Part shown: piece by piece, positions 1-9,234 of the stretch
Layout of the letters: every line of letters starts with the position of its first letter
How positions within the stretch are numbered: the stretch's first letter is position 1
Source of the DNA: Deltaproteobacteria bacterium
Lineage (GTDB): Bacteria > Desulfobacterota > WTBG01 > CAIYCZ01 > CAIRTM01
DNA length: 56,210 nucleotides
Assembly (NCBI GenBank): GCA_016875025.1
Contig: VGSH01000003.1
Location: 1-56,210, forward strand
Reading direction: 5' to 3'
Translations under genes and position numbers: made by a program
The notes under the pieces: model-generated
What the model saw: only the letters and a program-made list of their open reading frames with translations
Databases searched by the model: none
What the model was told of the DNA's origin: nothing

Positions 1-211
1 TGCCGACCGCAGGGTGTTCCCGGCCATCGACATCAACCGGTCCGGCACCCGCAAGGAGGAGCTGCTGATGCGCGACGACGTGCTCAAGCGCATCTGGCTG
101 CTGCGCAAAGTGCTGCAGCCGCTCAACACGGTCGATGCCATGGAATTTTTGCTGGAAAAAATGAACGATACCAAGGATAATGAAGATTTTCTAAGCTCAA
201 TGAACAGGTAA
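1..211 (+). CDS. rho: Transcription termination factor Rho, C-terminal end (5' partial)
   Basis: Only the last roughly 70 residues are present; the reading frame is open to the left edge. Visible is the highly conserved Rho stretch [20 protein letters not shown] followed by [18 protein letters not shown], which is the C-terminal part of the RecA-like hexameric RNA translocase/ATPase. Rho binds C-rich nascent RNA and terminates transcription. It is followed 20 bases later by rpmE; the rho-rpmE-prfA-prmC order is common in bacteria and supports the call. Nothing odd is seen in the part present. Confidence 0.96.
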   Translation, partial: ADRRVFPAIDINRSGTRKEELLMRDDVLKRIWLLRKVLQPLNTVDAMEFLLEKMNDTKDNEDFLSSMNR

Positions 212-231
212 TTTTTTAAGGAGTACGCGCA

Positions 232-438
232 ATGAAAGAGGGCATTCACCCGAAATACGCAACTGCAACGGTACGCTGCGCCTGCGGCAACACGTTTGAA
301 ACCCGTTCGACCCGCCCGGAAATAAAGGTAGAGATATGCTCCGGCTGCCATGGTTTTTTCACCGGCAAGCAGAAGCTGGTCGACTCGGCCGGCCGCGTTG
401 AAAAGTTCCAGAGAAAATACGCCGCTGCTAAAAAGTAA
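232..438 (+). CDS. rpmE: 50S ribosomal protein L31, zinc-binding form
   Basis: A 68-residue protein of normal L31 length starting MKEGIHPKY. Cysteines at positions 16, 18, 36 and 39 form the zinc-binding set, so this is the C+ (zinc-dependent) form and not the zinc-free YkgM type. L31 sits on the large subunit and contributes to a bridge with the small subunit. An AAGGAG ribosome-binding site lies about 10 bases before the ATG. It directly follows rho and is probably co-transcribed with it. A T-run follows the stop codon but without a convincing hairpin. Confidence 0.96.
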   Translation: MKEGIHPKYATATVRCACGNTFETRSTRPEIKVEICSGCHGFFTGKQKLVDSAGRVEKFQRKYAAAKK

Positions 439-755
439 TTTTTTTCAGCCCGTCCGCACTCCCGTTCCGCGCCCGGCCTGCATGGCCGGAGGGGCATGCA
501 CTCCCGTGGGCCGGCGCGCCCGGCCTCATCCGGCAAAAAGGTCTGATTGGATAATCGGCCCGTGTGCCGCAAAAGATCAAACGCGTCAGGCATGTTCCAT
601 CGGTTTTTACATTCAGCAGTGCGCCCGGGCCGTTTCATTGCTTGCATGTATACACCATGCCGTCGCAACGGCAGTGCATGGTCTGCCCGATGAGACCGGG
701 CACACCGGCCCACGGGCCTTCTTATACATTGTTGGGGATACCAGTGGCCTGATCT
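439..755 (+). other. Gene-free spacer between rpmE and prfA
   Basis: About 317 GC-rich bases without a credible gene. It contains a short perfect inverted repeat (CCGGCC at 473-478 pairing with GGCCGG at 484-489, loop of five) and several further short GC palindromes. No hairpin followed by a T-run and no clear -35/-10 pair was found, although a promoter for prfA could sit here. Frames open through this stretch have no recognisable product. Confidence 0.5.
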
Positions 756-1823
756 ATGTTTGAGAAGCTGGAAGAAGTAGTTAAACGCTACCGGGAGCTT
801 GATCTGCGGCTGAGCGATCCGCTTGTTTTCAACGACCGGCAGGCCTATCAGGGCCTGACCTCGGAGCGCGCGAAACTGGAGCCGATCGTGGAGGGCTACC
901 AGCGCTACTGCAAGGTCCGGCAGAATCTGCAGGACAATCTCAGCCTGCTGCATGACAGCGACTCTGATATCCGCGACATGGCCCAGGCTGAAATCGGCCA
1001 GCTGGAAGCGGCGCTCGAGCGTCTTGAGCAGGAGCTGCACGTGATGCTTCTTCCCCGGGACCCCCGCGATGAAAAAAACGTGATCCTTGAGATCCGGGGC
1101 GGCACCGGAGGAGAGGAAGCCGCCCTGTTTGCCTATGATCTGTTCCGCATGTACTGCAAATATGCCGAGAGCCGCAACTGGAAGGTTGAAATCCTGAGTC
1201 AGAATCAGACCGGGCTCAAGGGCCTCAAGGAGGTCATCGCGCTCATCAGCGGGCGGGGCGCCTACAGCCAGCTCAGGTATGAAAGCGGGGTGCACCGGGT
1301 GCAGCGCGTGCCTGAAACCGAAACCCAGGGCCGCGTGCACACCTCGGCTGTCACGGTTGCGGTGCTGCCCGAGGCCGATGACGTTGATATTGACATCAAT
1401 CCGGCGGACCTCAAGTTCGATGTTTACCGCTCGTCCGGCCCCGGCGGCCAGAGCGTCAACACTACGGATTCGGCCGTGCGCGTAACCCACATCCCCACCG
1501 GCATGGTGGTCAGCAATCAGGATGAAAAATCGCAGCACAAGAACAAGGCCAAGGCGCTTAAAATTTTGAAGTCACGCCTGCTGGACATTGCCGTTCAGAA
1601 CCAGCAGGATGAGATATCGCGCCAGCGCAAAAGTATGGTCGGCAGCGGCGACCGCAGCGAGCGCATCCGCACCTATAATTTCCCGCAGGGGCGCGTCAGC
1701 GACCATCGCATCAATTTGACGCTGTACAGGATCGACAGCATCATGCTGGGCGATCTGCAGGAAATCATCGATCAGCTTACTACCCATTATCAGGCCGAGG
1801 CGCTGCATTCCGCGGGTATGTAG
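756..1823 (+). CDS. prfA: Peptide chain release factor 1
   Basis: A 355-residue class I release factor that reads UAA and UAG and triggers hydrolysis of peptidyl-tRNA on the ribosome. The catalytic GGQ lies in SSGPGGQSVNTTDSAVR near residue 230. The stop-codon-reading tripeptide has the RF1 form PxT (here PET) in VQRVPETETQGR near residue 187, whereas RF2 has SPF, so this is RF1. Length is typical. The start ATG has only a weak ribosome-binding site. The following gene, prmC, encodes the enzyme that methylates the GGQ glutamine, starting 42 bases downstream in a likely operon. Confidence 0.97.
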   Translation: MFEKLEEVVKRYRELDLRLSDPLVFNDRQAYQGLTSERAKLEPIVEGYQRYCKVRQNLQDNLSLLHDSDSDIRDMAQAEIGQLEAALERLEQELHVMLLPRDPRDEKNVILEIRGGTGGEEAALFAYDLFRMYCKYAESRNWKVEILSQNQTGLKGLKEVIALISGRGAYSQLRYESGVHRVQRVPETETQGRVHTSAVTVAVLPEADDVDIDINPADLKFDVYRSSGPGGQSVNTTDSAVRVTHIPTGMVVSNQDEKSQHKNKAKALKILKSRLLDIAVQNQQDEISRQRKSMVGSGDRSERIRTYNFPQGRVSDHRINLTLYRIDSIMLGDLQEIIDQLTTHYQAEALHSAGM

Positions 1824-1865
1824 GCCGCAGGAACTCTCGCCCGGACTTTTGCTCCGGTTATCCCA

Positions 1866-2726
1866 TTGACACTGCTTGAACTGCTTACCGACGCCCAGCA
1901 ATGCCTGCGCGACAAGGGTATCGAATCAGCGCGCCTTGACGCCGAGCTGCTGCTGGGTCACAGCCTCGGTCTTGACCGGGTTGCGCTGTATTGCGCCCCT
2001 GAGCGTCCGGTTTCCGGGGATGAAGAGCAGGCTTTTTTTGAACTGATCCGGCGCAGAGCCGCGGGCGAGCCGGTTGCCTACCTCACAGGCCGGCGTGATT
2101 TCTGGACGCTTACACTCGCAGTCGGGCCGGGCATTTTGATTCCCCGCCCTGAAACCGAAGTGCTGGTCGAGCACGCACTCGCGTTTTTAGTATCGCTGGA
2201 TATTGCGCGGCCGCGTGTGCTTGATATCGGTACGGGCAGCGGCGCGATCGCACTGGCCCTGGCAGCTGAAATGCCGCAGCTGGATATTGTCGCGCTGGAT
2301 GCAAGCGCGCAGGCAGTGGCCTGCGCGCGCGGGAATGCGGAAAACCTGGGGCTGGCGGACCGTGTGAGGGTAGAGCAGGGCCGTTTTCCGGAAGTCTGCA
2401 TTCGCGATGCCGGTTGTTTTGACCTGATTGTTTCAAATCCTCCCTATATTTCGGCTGCTGATATAGAAACCCTTGCATCTGATATACGCGATTTTGAGCC
2501 GCGCGAAGCCCTTGACGGCGGGCCGGACGGTCTTGACGTGTACCGCTGCTGGATTCCCCAGTGCGCTCCTTTGCTGGCCGCAAACGGCTGCCTCATGTTT
2601 GAGATCGGCCATGATCAGGCCGCTGCCGTCACCGGGCTGCTTGCGGCTGCCGGATGCTATCGCGGCATTGAGGTTGTGCGCGACTACGCCGGATGCGACC
2701 GGGTTGTCCTGTGCCGCAGGGTATAG
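1866..2726 (+). CDS. prmC: Release factor glutamine N5-methyltransferase PrmC
   Basis: A 286-residue SAM-dependent methyltransferase that modifies the glutamine of the GGQ motif of RF1 and RF2. Visible are the N-terminal helical substrate-binding domain (to about residue 85), the RPETEVLVE stretch, SAM motif I VLDIGTGSGAIALALA near residue 118, and the catalytic NPPY motif in IVSNPPYISA near residue 188. The likely start is the TTG at 1866, since no suitable ATG precedes the conserved N-terminal LLTDAQQCLRDKGIESARLDAE. It is paired with prfA, as in many bacteria, and is the last gene of the plus-strand group before the convergent pilus operon. Confidence 0.95.
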   Translation: MTLLELLTDAQQCLRDKGIESARLDAELLLGHSLGLDRVALYCAPERPVSGDEEQAFFELIRRRAAGEPVAYLTGRRDFWTLTLAVGPGILIPRPETEVLVEHALAFLVSLDIARPRVLDIGTGSGAIALALAAEMPQLDIVALDASAQAVACARGNAENLGLADRVRVEQGRFPEVCIRDAGCFDLIVSNPPYISAADIETLASDIRDFEPREALDGGPDGLDVYRCWIPQCAPLLAANGCLMFEIGHDQAAAVTGLLAAAGCYRGIEVVRDYAGCDRVVLCRRV

Positions 2727-2816
2727 GTAATTCAGATTTCAATCACAATCGGTACCGATAGTACTGGCACGGGAAAACAGAAGGGTACAACGTATCGATT
2801 TCGATCCCGATAAAAG

Positions 2817-2845
2817 AACAGCCCCTGCATGCACAGGGGCTGTTT
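2817..2845 (-). terminator. Rho-independent terminator after pilY1
   Basis: A perfect 11-bp inverted repeat (2817-2827 with 2834-2844 and a six-base loop). Read on the minus strand it is followed by a T-rich stretch and lies about 30 bases past the pilY1 stop codon. It may also stop plus-strand transcription coming from prmC. Confidence 0.8.
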
Positions 2846-2875
2846 GCTGAACGCATATGCTTGTATGTGCGCGGA

Positions 2876-5800
2876 TTAATAATAGCCGTCATCCAGCCAG
2901 TATTCCGGCCCGGACTTAATGTTGAAGGCCGGGTTAACGTCGACTTCGAGGATTTCGCCCGTGCTCTTCTGGACATACACCTTGCCGCCGGTCTGGCGCC
3001 CGCTGTGAATGCTCAGGCTGGATGCAATGCCGTCGCCAAGGCTTATCACATCCATGATCGCTCCTTCGCCCGAGTCTTCCTTGAATACCTTGCGGAAAAA
3101 CGCGGTGCCGGTTTCATAATAGACCGCAAACAGCCGGCTCGATCCACCGGCACGGCACGGGTCGATATCAGGCATAAAGGTCGGCATCAGCATAATGCCG
3201 CCAAGCACGGCGCCCTTGTTGACCACGCGCTCGGAAGGAACGCCGATTTCATACTGAAGTGTCCGGTACCAGCCCTGGTATACGTTGCGGCGCGCTTCCA
3301 GCACCATATCATCAAAAGTGATCTCCCCGTCCGGGCCTTCAACAACTGAGCGGCTGAACACCTCGTAGGCACCCGCGTCAAACAGATCGTTCATCGGATC
3401 AGCGACCGTACCCAGCCTGTTGATCTCGCATTCAACCGCCGGGTATGAGTAGTTGCAGGCAGTCAGATCAGGGTTGAAGAAGGGGTCCTTGACGCCCATG
3501 ATGTAGTTCTGGGTGGTGTTGGTTTTGTCAGAGAGCGTTATGAAGCGGCCGGTTCCCAGGTACAGCCAGGCATTGTCCTTGCGGTCAACGCTGAGTGTTC
3601 CGGATGCTGTGATCGGGCGCGGGGATTTGACCATTTTTGTGATCGTCCAGGCTGGGTCAGCCGGATTATCGACATATTCAGGGTATCCGCCGTCGGGATC
3701 GAAGGCCTTGAATTCCGTATTGTTTTTCTGCGGAATAGTCAGGCGGAACACCTGGCTGCTTCCGGTATTGTAGTTGGCTGCGACATACACGGCGTCCACG
3801 TTGTAGTTCATGCTCTTGTCAAAGGCGACCGGCTCATTGGCAAAGGCGTTGCCGCCCGGCAGAGTGAATATTTTTTTCAGACCGCCTCTGGCGGTATCGC
3901 CGCCTGTTTTCAGGTCAACCACAATCAGGCTGGCAGGGTGAGAGCTGTTGGCGTCCATGCTGTTCGGACCCGAGCCTATGGCCAGCATCCAGTTGTCGCC
4001 GACTTTCACCAGGTTGGGGTAGTTGGCGGACATGCCCATATTGGGAAAGCTGCGCTCCCACAGAAAAACCGGGTCGCGCGGTTCGGTAATATCTATGGCA
4101 AAAAACGACGGCTGAATGGTGATACGTTTTGCGGGATCCGGATGGTTGGGGTTGCAGGGTATCTGCATGCCGCCGGCAAAGCCGAGTCCGCATACCAGCA
4201 CCGTGCCCCAGCCATTGGGATTACGCGCTGAAGGCGTAAAGATTTTCGCGTCGAACACGCGCGGCCGCAAATCAATGTAGTTTACATGCGTGTAGTCCGG
4301 ATCGGCCAGCCATTTCAGGTGCGGCAGCAGACTTTGGGGGATAAAGGCCCACAGCTCCGAGCCGATCTCGACATTGCCCGCGGTGGTATCAGTGTGCGAT
4401 GTAAAGTAGCCCGGCACGTCATAGGGATTTACGAACCGGTCATTGTTGTAGACCCAGCCGGTAAAGCAGTGCAGCATGCCGGCATTGGAGCCGACATACA
4501 CCGCGGTTTCGCGGCTGCGGTTTTTCATGTAATACGTATAGTATGAAGCATCATTGTACAGCAGGTCATAGTCGGCCAGAGGCTGGGCCACTGAAGTCGG
4601 CGTGGAGTGAATGATGTCGCCCAGCTTCCACAGCCGTCCGTCATCCATGGTGCGCCGGCGCAGATTGACCCCTCCGACATATGTGGGGAAACCCTGTATC
4701 CAGCGCATCAGGTTTACGGTCCGTTGTATCTCGTCGGCGCCAAGGTAACCCCATGGTTTATTATCTAGATCGTTGGGAGCATTAACACCCAGGTAGTCTA
4801 TGATGTCCATCTGGTTCCAGAAGTTATTGGAGAGCTCTATAAAATTTACATGCGGATCGGCCTCAGTGCCGGGGCCGCTGTAGGTGTAGATTTTTCGGAA
4901 GATCGGGTCAAGATCAGCCAGCTTGTCGCCGGCTGACCAGATCGAGCGCATGGCGTCCAGCGGTTCAGCAGCTCCCTGTTCGCCGTCGTTTGAGTATGTC
5001 CAGAAAACCACGCCCTTGTCAACGCAGTCCCCCTCGTCATCGCACTCCTGGTCTTTGCCGAATACAATGCGCTTGTCTTCGTTTGTATTGAGTTTATAGT
5101 CTCCGACGCTGTCTTCGCGGATATGGCCCTCGTTGTCAACCCAGAGCGAGTGCAGCTGGCCCAGCCAGGTGACATCGCCGGAGTTGGTTACTTTTGAAGG
5201 CTCGAAAATCGCCTGCACCAGCGTGCCCTCGCCTTCGCCCTTGGTCGCCAGAACGGACACGGCCGTGCCTGATCCGGCCGACTTCACCATCGCCAGGATG
5301 GCATCCAGCAGGGCTTTCTCAAGCTCGGCGCCGTCCTTGGCCTCATAGTAATTGTCGGCTAGGTTGTCGTTGTTTTTGTCCCATTCACCCCTCAGGTTGG
5401 GTGTTTTGCTGTCGTCGCTGTCTTTAAAGCCGCCGTATTTGGCCGTATCTTTCAGCAGATCGCGCGCTTTTTCGTCTGCTCCGAAGGCGTAGACAACGTA
5501 TACGCGAACATTCTGATAGCCCGGCAGGATGTTTTTACCGATGGTTTTTCCGCGCAGGTCCTGCGAGTTCATATAGAAGCCGACATCGCGGGCATAGCTG
5601 CTGCCGTTTGAGGGAAGGGCCTCCATCGGCGGCAGTCCGGCATAGTTTTTAAGATAGGTCGGTATCTGCTGGTCATTGGTTGACATACCGTCGGTCACGA
5701 GCAGGCAGAAGCCCTGCGCGCAAGCCTCCTGCACGGTTCCGTCTGTGCTGAAATAGGGGTCGCGAATGTTGGTGAACGGACTACCCGAGGCAGTGGAAGT

Positions 5801-7348
5801 AAACCCGGTGATTTCAGGGTTTTGCTGCTTGAAATACTGCGTGACTACATAGAGCAGTTCGGACAGCGGGGTCGAGGTTTCGAATGCCTTGCTCCTGATC
5901 GTGGGGATTATGGTGCTGATGGGCGTTTTCATCGGTTTGTCGATGCTGGCATTGCCGTCGCCGGACGACAAGAACCACGCAGTGCCCCAGGCGGCCCGGT
6001 CGCCGACTTTTTGCATGACCCCGCCCGGAAGATTGTCAGGCCCGAAGTCCGACGCCGAATCGCGTGCCGGGTCTGCCGGGTAGAGGTTGGGGCTTATTTT
6101 TTCAACCACGATATTGAACTGGCCGAGCGTGGCCGCCGCCCAGTCGCTGCTTGCGCGCACATCGATCCTGCCGCTGTCCATGAAATACCAGGCATCAGCC
6201 CAGGGCGAGACCCCCGTGCCGGTGTGGCGCCTGCGGAAGCGGGCGTTTCCTCCCGCGGTCGCGCTTATGCCTTTCAGGCCCAGGTTGGTGGTTCCGGCAA
6301 TGGCTGTGGTCTCGCCGCCGACAACGACTTTTTTCACGATATCGCCGCGCCGCATGCACAGAAAGTTCAGGAAGTTGCCGTCCCAGACGCCGGCCGGGTC
6401 GGGCTTGAAGCGGTTGCCCGTATAGGTATAGCGGCCGTCCGGATTGAAATAGCCGTAATAGCGGTTGATTTCGCAGGGCTCATATACAATGACCAGGCGC
6501 GGTGCCAGGCTGGCGTTGCTGTCGAAGGCATTTGCCACGCGGCCGCCGGCACCGCTTACCCAGTCGATTTTAAACAGCATGGCCTGGCCGGAATTCCAGC
6601 CGGGCCGGCTGACCAGTTCCTGCACGATGGTCTTGAGTTCCGGACTTTGATATACCGTGCCGGTCGTCCATGCCCCGGTGAGATTCCATGTGACCGATGC
6701 GGCCGTATCAGGCCGGCTGGAGATATCGTTGACCGCCGTGGTCAATGTTGACGGATTGTCGGCCGCCTGGGCGGTTATTTTCAGGTTCAGCGCCGCGCTT
6801 TTGAACGCGTTGTTCGGGCCGTTGTTGGTGCGCGCGGTAAACTCGATATAGGCGCTTTCTATCTTGGCCGGGACGCCGGCAACCTCGCGCGGTATCGGGA
6901 TATTGGTGAAGCGCAGGGCTGAGAGCATCGTCTGACGGGTACAGGCGCTGTTGGGGTTGGGATAGGAATCATCGTCCGTTCCCAGATCGAAGTCGAGCAT
7001 GGTCAGCGTATTATAGGTATTGCACAGTATGATCTGGCCGTTGCTTTTGCGCTGCATGCCGTCGTCGGAGGTGCTGTTCACCCGGCCGGAAAACGTAGAG
7101 CAGATGCGGCCGTCATACACCTTGGCCAGCGTTGCCGCGTTGGGCCAGTCCTCGACTTCGTTGCCGTAGGCCGGAAAGTTCATGCTGCCGGAATTATCCA
7201 GCGCAAGCATGATGCGCGGCATGACCTTTTCGGTTTTGAAGATCGGATAATGCGTGTATTCGGCCATGTCGGGCTCGCTTGCGGCGTGCAGCGGCAGGGC
7301 CGCACACAGGACCAGGAGCGCACAGGCGCAGTGCAGAAAGTGCTTCAT
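2876..7348 (-). CDS. pilY1: PilY1-family type IV pilus tip/assembly protein with vWA domain
   Basis: A 1490-residue secreted protein. A signal peptide covers about residues 1-23 (MKHFLHCACALLVLCAALPL then HAA). A von Willebrand A-like fold follows, with a MIDAS motif DNSGS at residues 51-55 (ALDNSGSMNF) and a later LLVTDGMSTND strand. The C-terminal third is a PilY1-type beta-propeller (AVYVGSNAGMLHCF, ELWAFIPQSLLPHLKWLADP). A DKNNDNLAD loop in the middle looks like a calcium-binding site. PilY1 proteins sit at the pilus tip or cell surface and act in pilus extension, adhesion and surface sensing. It is the last and largest gene of the minor-pilin operon, followed by a strong terminator. The long N-terminal region is family-specific and cannot be assigned a ligand. 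Confidence 0.92.
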   Translation of the reverse strand: MKHFLHCACALLVLCAALPLHAASEPDMAEYTHYPIFKTEKVMPRIMLALDNSGSMNFPAYGNEVEDWPNAATLAKVYDGRICSTFSGRVNSTSDDGMQRKSNGQIILCNTYNTLTMLDFDLGTDDDSYPNPNSACTRQTMLSALRFTNIPIPREVAGVPAKIESAYIEFTARTNNGPNNAFKSAALNLKITAQAADNPSTLTTAVNDISSRPDTAASVTWNLTGAWTTGTVYQSPELKTIVQELVSRPGWNSGQAMLFKIDWVSGAGGRVANAFDSNASLAPRLVIVYEPCEINRYYGYFNPDGRYTYTGNRFKPDPAGVWDGNFLNFLCMRRGDIVKKVVVGGETTAIAGTTNLGLKGISATAGGNARFRRRHTGTGVSPWADAWYFMDSGRIDVRASSDWAAATLGQFNIVVEKISPNLYPADPARDSASDFGPDNLPGGVMQKVGDRAAWGTAWFLSSGDGNASIDKPMKTPISTIIPTIRSKAFETSTPLSELLYVVTQYFKQQNPEITGFTSTASGSPFTNIRDPYFSTDGTVQEACAQGFCLLVTDGMSTNDQQIPTYLKNYAGLPPMEALPSNGSSYARDVGFYMNSQDLRGKTIGKNILPGYQNVRVYVVYAFGADEKARDLLKDTAKYGGFKDSDDSKTPNLRGEWDKNNDNLADNYYEAKDGAELEKALLDAILAMVKSAGSGTAVSVLATKGEGEGTLVQAIFEPSKVTNSGDVTWLGQLHSLWVDNEGHIREDSVGDYKLNTNEDKRIVFGKDQECDDEGDCVDKGVVFWTYSNDGEQGAAEPLDAMRSIWSAGDKLADLDPIFRKIYTYSGPGTEADPHVNFIELSNNFWNQMDIIDYLGVNAPNDLDNKPWGYLGADEIQRTVNLMRWIQGFPTYVGGVNLRRRTMDDGRLWKLGDIIHSTPTSVAQPLADYDLLYNDASYYTYYMKNRSRETAVYVGSNAGMLHCFTGWVYNNDRFVNPYDVPGYFTSHTDTTAGNVEIGSELWAFIPQSLLPHLKWLADPDYTHVNYIDLRPRVFDAKIFTPSARNPNGWGTVLVCGLGFAGGMQIPCNPNHPDPAKRITIQPSFFAIDITEPRDPVFLWERSFPNMGMSANYPNLVKVGDNWMLAIGSGPNSMDANSSHPASLIVVDLKTGGDTARGGLKKIFTLPGGNAFANEPVAFDKSMNYNVDAVYVAANYNTGSSQVFRLTIPQKNNTEFKAFDPDGGYPEYVDNPADPAWTITKMVKSPRPITASGTLSVDRKDNAWLYLGTGRFITLSDKTNTTQNYIMGVKDPFFNPDLTACNYSYPAVECEINRLGTVADPMNDLFDAGAYEVFSRSVVEGPDGEITFDDMVLEARRNVYQGWYRTLQYEIGVPSERVVNKGAVLGGIMLMPTFMPDIDPCRAGGSSRLFAVYYETGTAFFRKVFKEDSGEGAIMDVISLGDGIASSLSIHSGRQTGGKVYVQKSTGEILEVDVNPAFNIKSGPEYWLDDGYY

Positions 7349-7391
7349 GACGGCAGTCCTCTCGTGTACAAGGTGAATACCCTCGGCGCGC

Positions 7392-7775
7392 TCATTGCGG
7401 CGGCAGCGGTTCTATTTCCGGCAGGCTCCAGACTGTTTCGGTTTCCCGGCCCTCAATATAGCTCTCAATGTTTATGCTGATTGCCTCTGAGGCCCCGTCT
7501 GATGCCCGCTTTCTGTACAGTATCCGGGCCTCGCAGGGAACCTTGAGCTCAGCCAGAGAGATCGGCTCGCCGGCTTCATTGTAGATGCGTGTCAGGCCCG
7601 AGACCAGCATGTAGCGATCCCTGAAAGCGCTAAATCCGTTGGCTTCAAACCGCAGCGCATTAGGCCCTTTTTCCCCGATAATGGCGATGCCTTCTTCACG
7701 AAACTCGGCCTGCGCGGCTGGGGGCAGCCATGCAATGATAAATGCGATAATCAGCAGGGAATACATTTTTTTCAT
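7392..7775 (-). CDS. Small secreted protein of the pilus operon, unknown function
   Basis: I do not recognise this 127-residue protein. A clear signal peptide (MKKMYSLLIIAFIIAWLPPA, cleavage about AQA-EF) suggests periplasmic or extracellular location. The mature part is about 105 residues, soluble, with alternating beta-like segments (EEGIAIIGEKGPNALRFEAN, CEARILYRKRA) and a proline-rich tail PEIEPLPPQ. There is a single cysteine, so no internal disulfide. It lies between pilX and pilY1 with 43- and 46-base gaps on the same strand, so it is probably co-transcribed and may assist minor pilin or PilY1 assembly; that role is inferred from position only. Confidence 0.75.
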   Translation of the reverse strand: MKKMYSLLIIAFIIAWLPPAAQAEFREEGIAIIGEKGPNALRFEANGFSAFRDRYMLVSGLTRIYNEAGEPISLAELKVPCEARILYRKRASDGASEAISINIESYIEGRETETVWSLPEIEPLPPQ

Positions 7776-7821
7776 GGTGTTCCTCCCGCAATGTACGCGG
7801 CCCGGGCCGCAATCATTCAGG

Positions 7822-8565
7822 CTATTTCACCACCCGCATGCCGAGTGCCTGGCGTGAGGGGCTGCGGTTAAAATCGCCGTTTGACAGACGCGCGCGCGCG
7901 TCAATATTATAGTTTAAAACAGCCATGTTCGATCCCGGGCCAAGATCCTTGGATGCGAATTCGGCGCCGCCGCCCGCTATGGTGCGGCTGTGGATCTTGT
8001 CAATATCGATATCGGCAAGCACGATCTGCTGGCCGTTCTGCATGCCTACGAGCCGCACATCGGTCCACAGGTCAAAGTCGGTGAAGCCCGGCTTGCTGAT
8101 GTCTGTGTCAAGCTCTTTACATGCGCTTGCGCTCAGCTCGGGCGGGCAGGGCAGCTCGTCGACTGCCTGCTGGTCGACCTGCCAGATACGGATCATGCGC
8201 CCGCCGGCAATGGTTGCACTCACGCTGTCAAAGTCTTCCAGCAGCAGGTCGGGGTCAAGCAGGCGGAATGCAAAGGCATAGTCGTCAATGGCACCAAAAT
8301 CGACCCGGTTGCCGTCAGGATCGATGGTTTCAAAGCCTTCGAGTCCGCGGTCCCACATCGCCGCAAGCAGCAGTTCGCCCGCAATCGTGTGCGAGGCCTG
8401 AGCGCGGTAGAAGGTTTCGACATACTGGCGCTCGCCCGTGGCGATTTCAATGTCGGTCGTGCTTGTCATCATCGAGGCAATACCGATCATGGACAGCAGG
8501 GCCAGCATGAACATGGCCAGCACCAAAATCATGCCGTTCTGGTTGGTGTACAGGCGTACTGGCAT
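7822..8565 (-). CDS. pilX: PilX-family minor pilin
   Basis: A 247-residue protein whose N-terminus (NQNGMILVLAMFMLALLSMI) has the PilX pattern: a short basic leader, a Gly just before a long hydrophobic helix, then a T-x-x-D-I-E-I-A segment. PilX proteins are minor pilins that help start pilus assembly together with PilV, PilW, FimU/FimT and PilY1. The C-terminal region has three cysteines (two in PCPPELSASACKE), which could form a disulfide after export. The gene is 20 bases from pilV and 46 bases before the small secreted gene. Confidence 0.82.
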   Translation of the reverse strand: MPVRLYTNQNGMILVLAMFMLALLSMIGIASMMTSTTDIEIATGERQYVETFYRAQASHTIAGELLLAAMWDRGLEGFETIDPDGNRVDFGAIDDYAFAFRLLDPDLLLEDFDSVSATIAGGRMIRIWQVDQQAVDELPCPPELSASACKELDTDISKPGFTDFDLWTDVRLVGMQNGQQIVLADIDIDKIHSRTIAGGGAEFASKDLGPGSNMAVLNYNIDARARLSNGDFNRSPSRQALGMRVVK

Positions 8566-8585
8566 AGGATAGTCTCCGGTTTTTT

Positions 8586-9167
8586 TCAGTTCCAGCGCAG
8601 GGAGCGCACGTATGCGGTGCTAACGGCGCGGCGCTGGGCGGTCTCGTCGTTAACACCCCGCGGCGCAGCCTCAATCTCGACCATGACGAGATTGGGCAGG
8701 GGATAGCCCCGCGTGATCCTCTGGCGCACCGAGTGGGGTTTTTTGTCATTGTACACAATGTAACCCCAGTCGCAGGTTTCTCCGTACTCGCAGGCAGTGT
8801 CTTCGCTGAACATGGTGCTGGCGGTTACAGCAAACGAAGAGCCTTCGTCAATGCCCACGGTTTCATCCCTGACGGGCAGCCGCGAAAGGGTTTCGGCCCA
8901 GTGCGTAACAATGTTTGCCCGCATGGTCATCTGATCGCTGAAGGTTGCCTGCTCAATCGAGCGGGTCTGCATGCCTGCGATCGCAAGCAGGCCTACGCCG
9001 AACACCACGACCGCGACCAGCACTTCAACAATCGTAAAGCCGGCCTGACGGCAGTGTATACAGGGCATGCCGCAGTGCTTTGCCCGCGGCCCGGGTATGC
9101 TGCTGCAGCCTGGGCCGGGAGCGGCTGCCGAGAATGCGTTTGCATTCGTTTTTTCAGGTCTGCTCAT
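8586..9167 (-). CDS. pilV: PilV-family type IV minor pilin
   Basis: A prepilin-type protein with the processing site QAGFTIVEVLVAVVVFGVGL: prepilin peptidase would cleave after the Gly and methylate the Phe, and the Glu at +5 is present. The frame gives 193 residues, but the leader would then be unusually long (about 43 residues). An internal ATG at 9068 gives a normal short leader (MPCIHCRQAG) and is a plausible true start. The pattern GLLAIAGMQTRSIEQA is typical of PilV. It belongs to the minor-pilin complex with the neighbouring pilW and pilX. Confidence 0.87.
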   Translation of the reverse strand: MSRPEKTNANAFSAAAPGPGCSSIPGPRAKHCGMPCIHCRQAGFTIVEVLVAVVVFGVGLLAIAGMQTRSIEQATFSDQMTMRANIVTHWAETLSRLPVRDETVGIDEGSSFAVTASTMFSEDTACEYGETCDWGYIVYNDKKPHSVRQRITRGYPLPNLVMVEIEAAPRGVNDETAQRRAVSTAYVRSLRWN

Positions 9168-9234
9168 GGGGTGCTCCCTGCGGCGCGCACCGTTGTCGGC
9201 TGATACCGCGTCAGCCGTGCAGCGTCGCGCGCGG

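Noticed and set aside
246-1538. Long open frame on the minus strand opposite rpmE and prfA (430 codons)
   Set aside because: It runs antisense through prfA with no family similarity, and its composition is explained by the GC-rich third positions of the real genes.
5822-6751. Open frame of 309 codons on the plus strand within pilY1
   Set aside because: Mirror of pilY1 codon bias; no start signal or family pattern.
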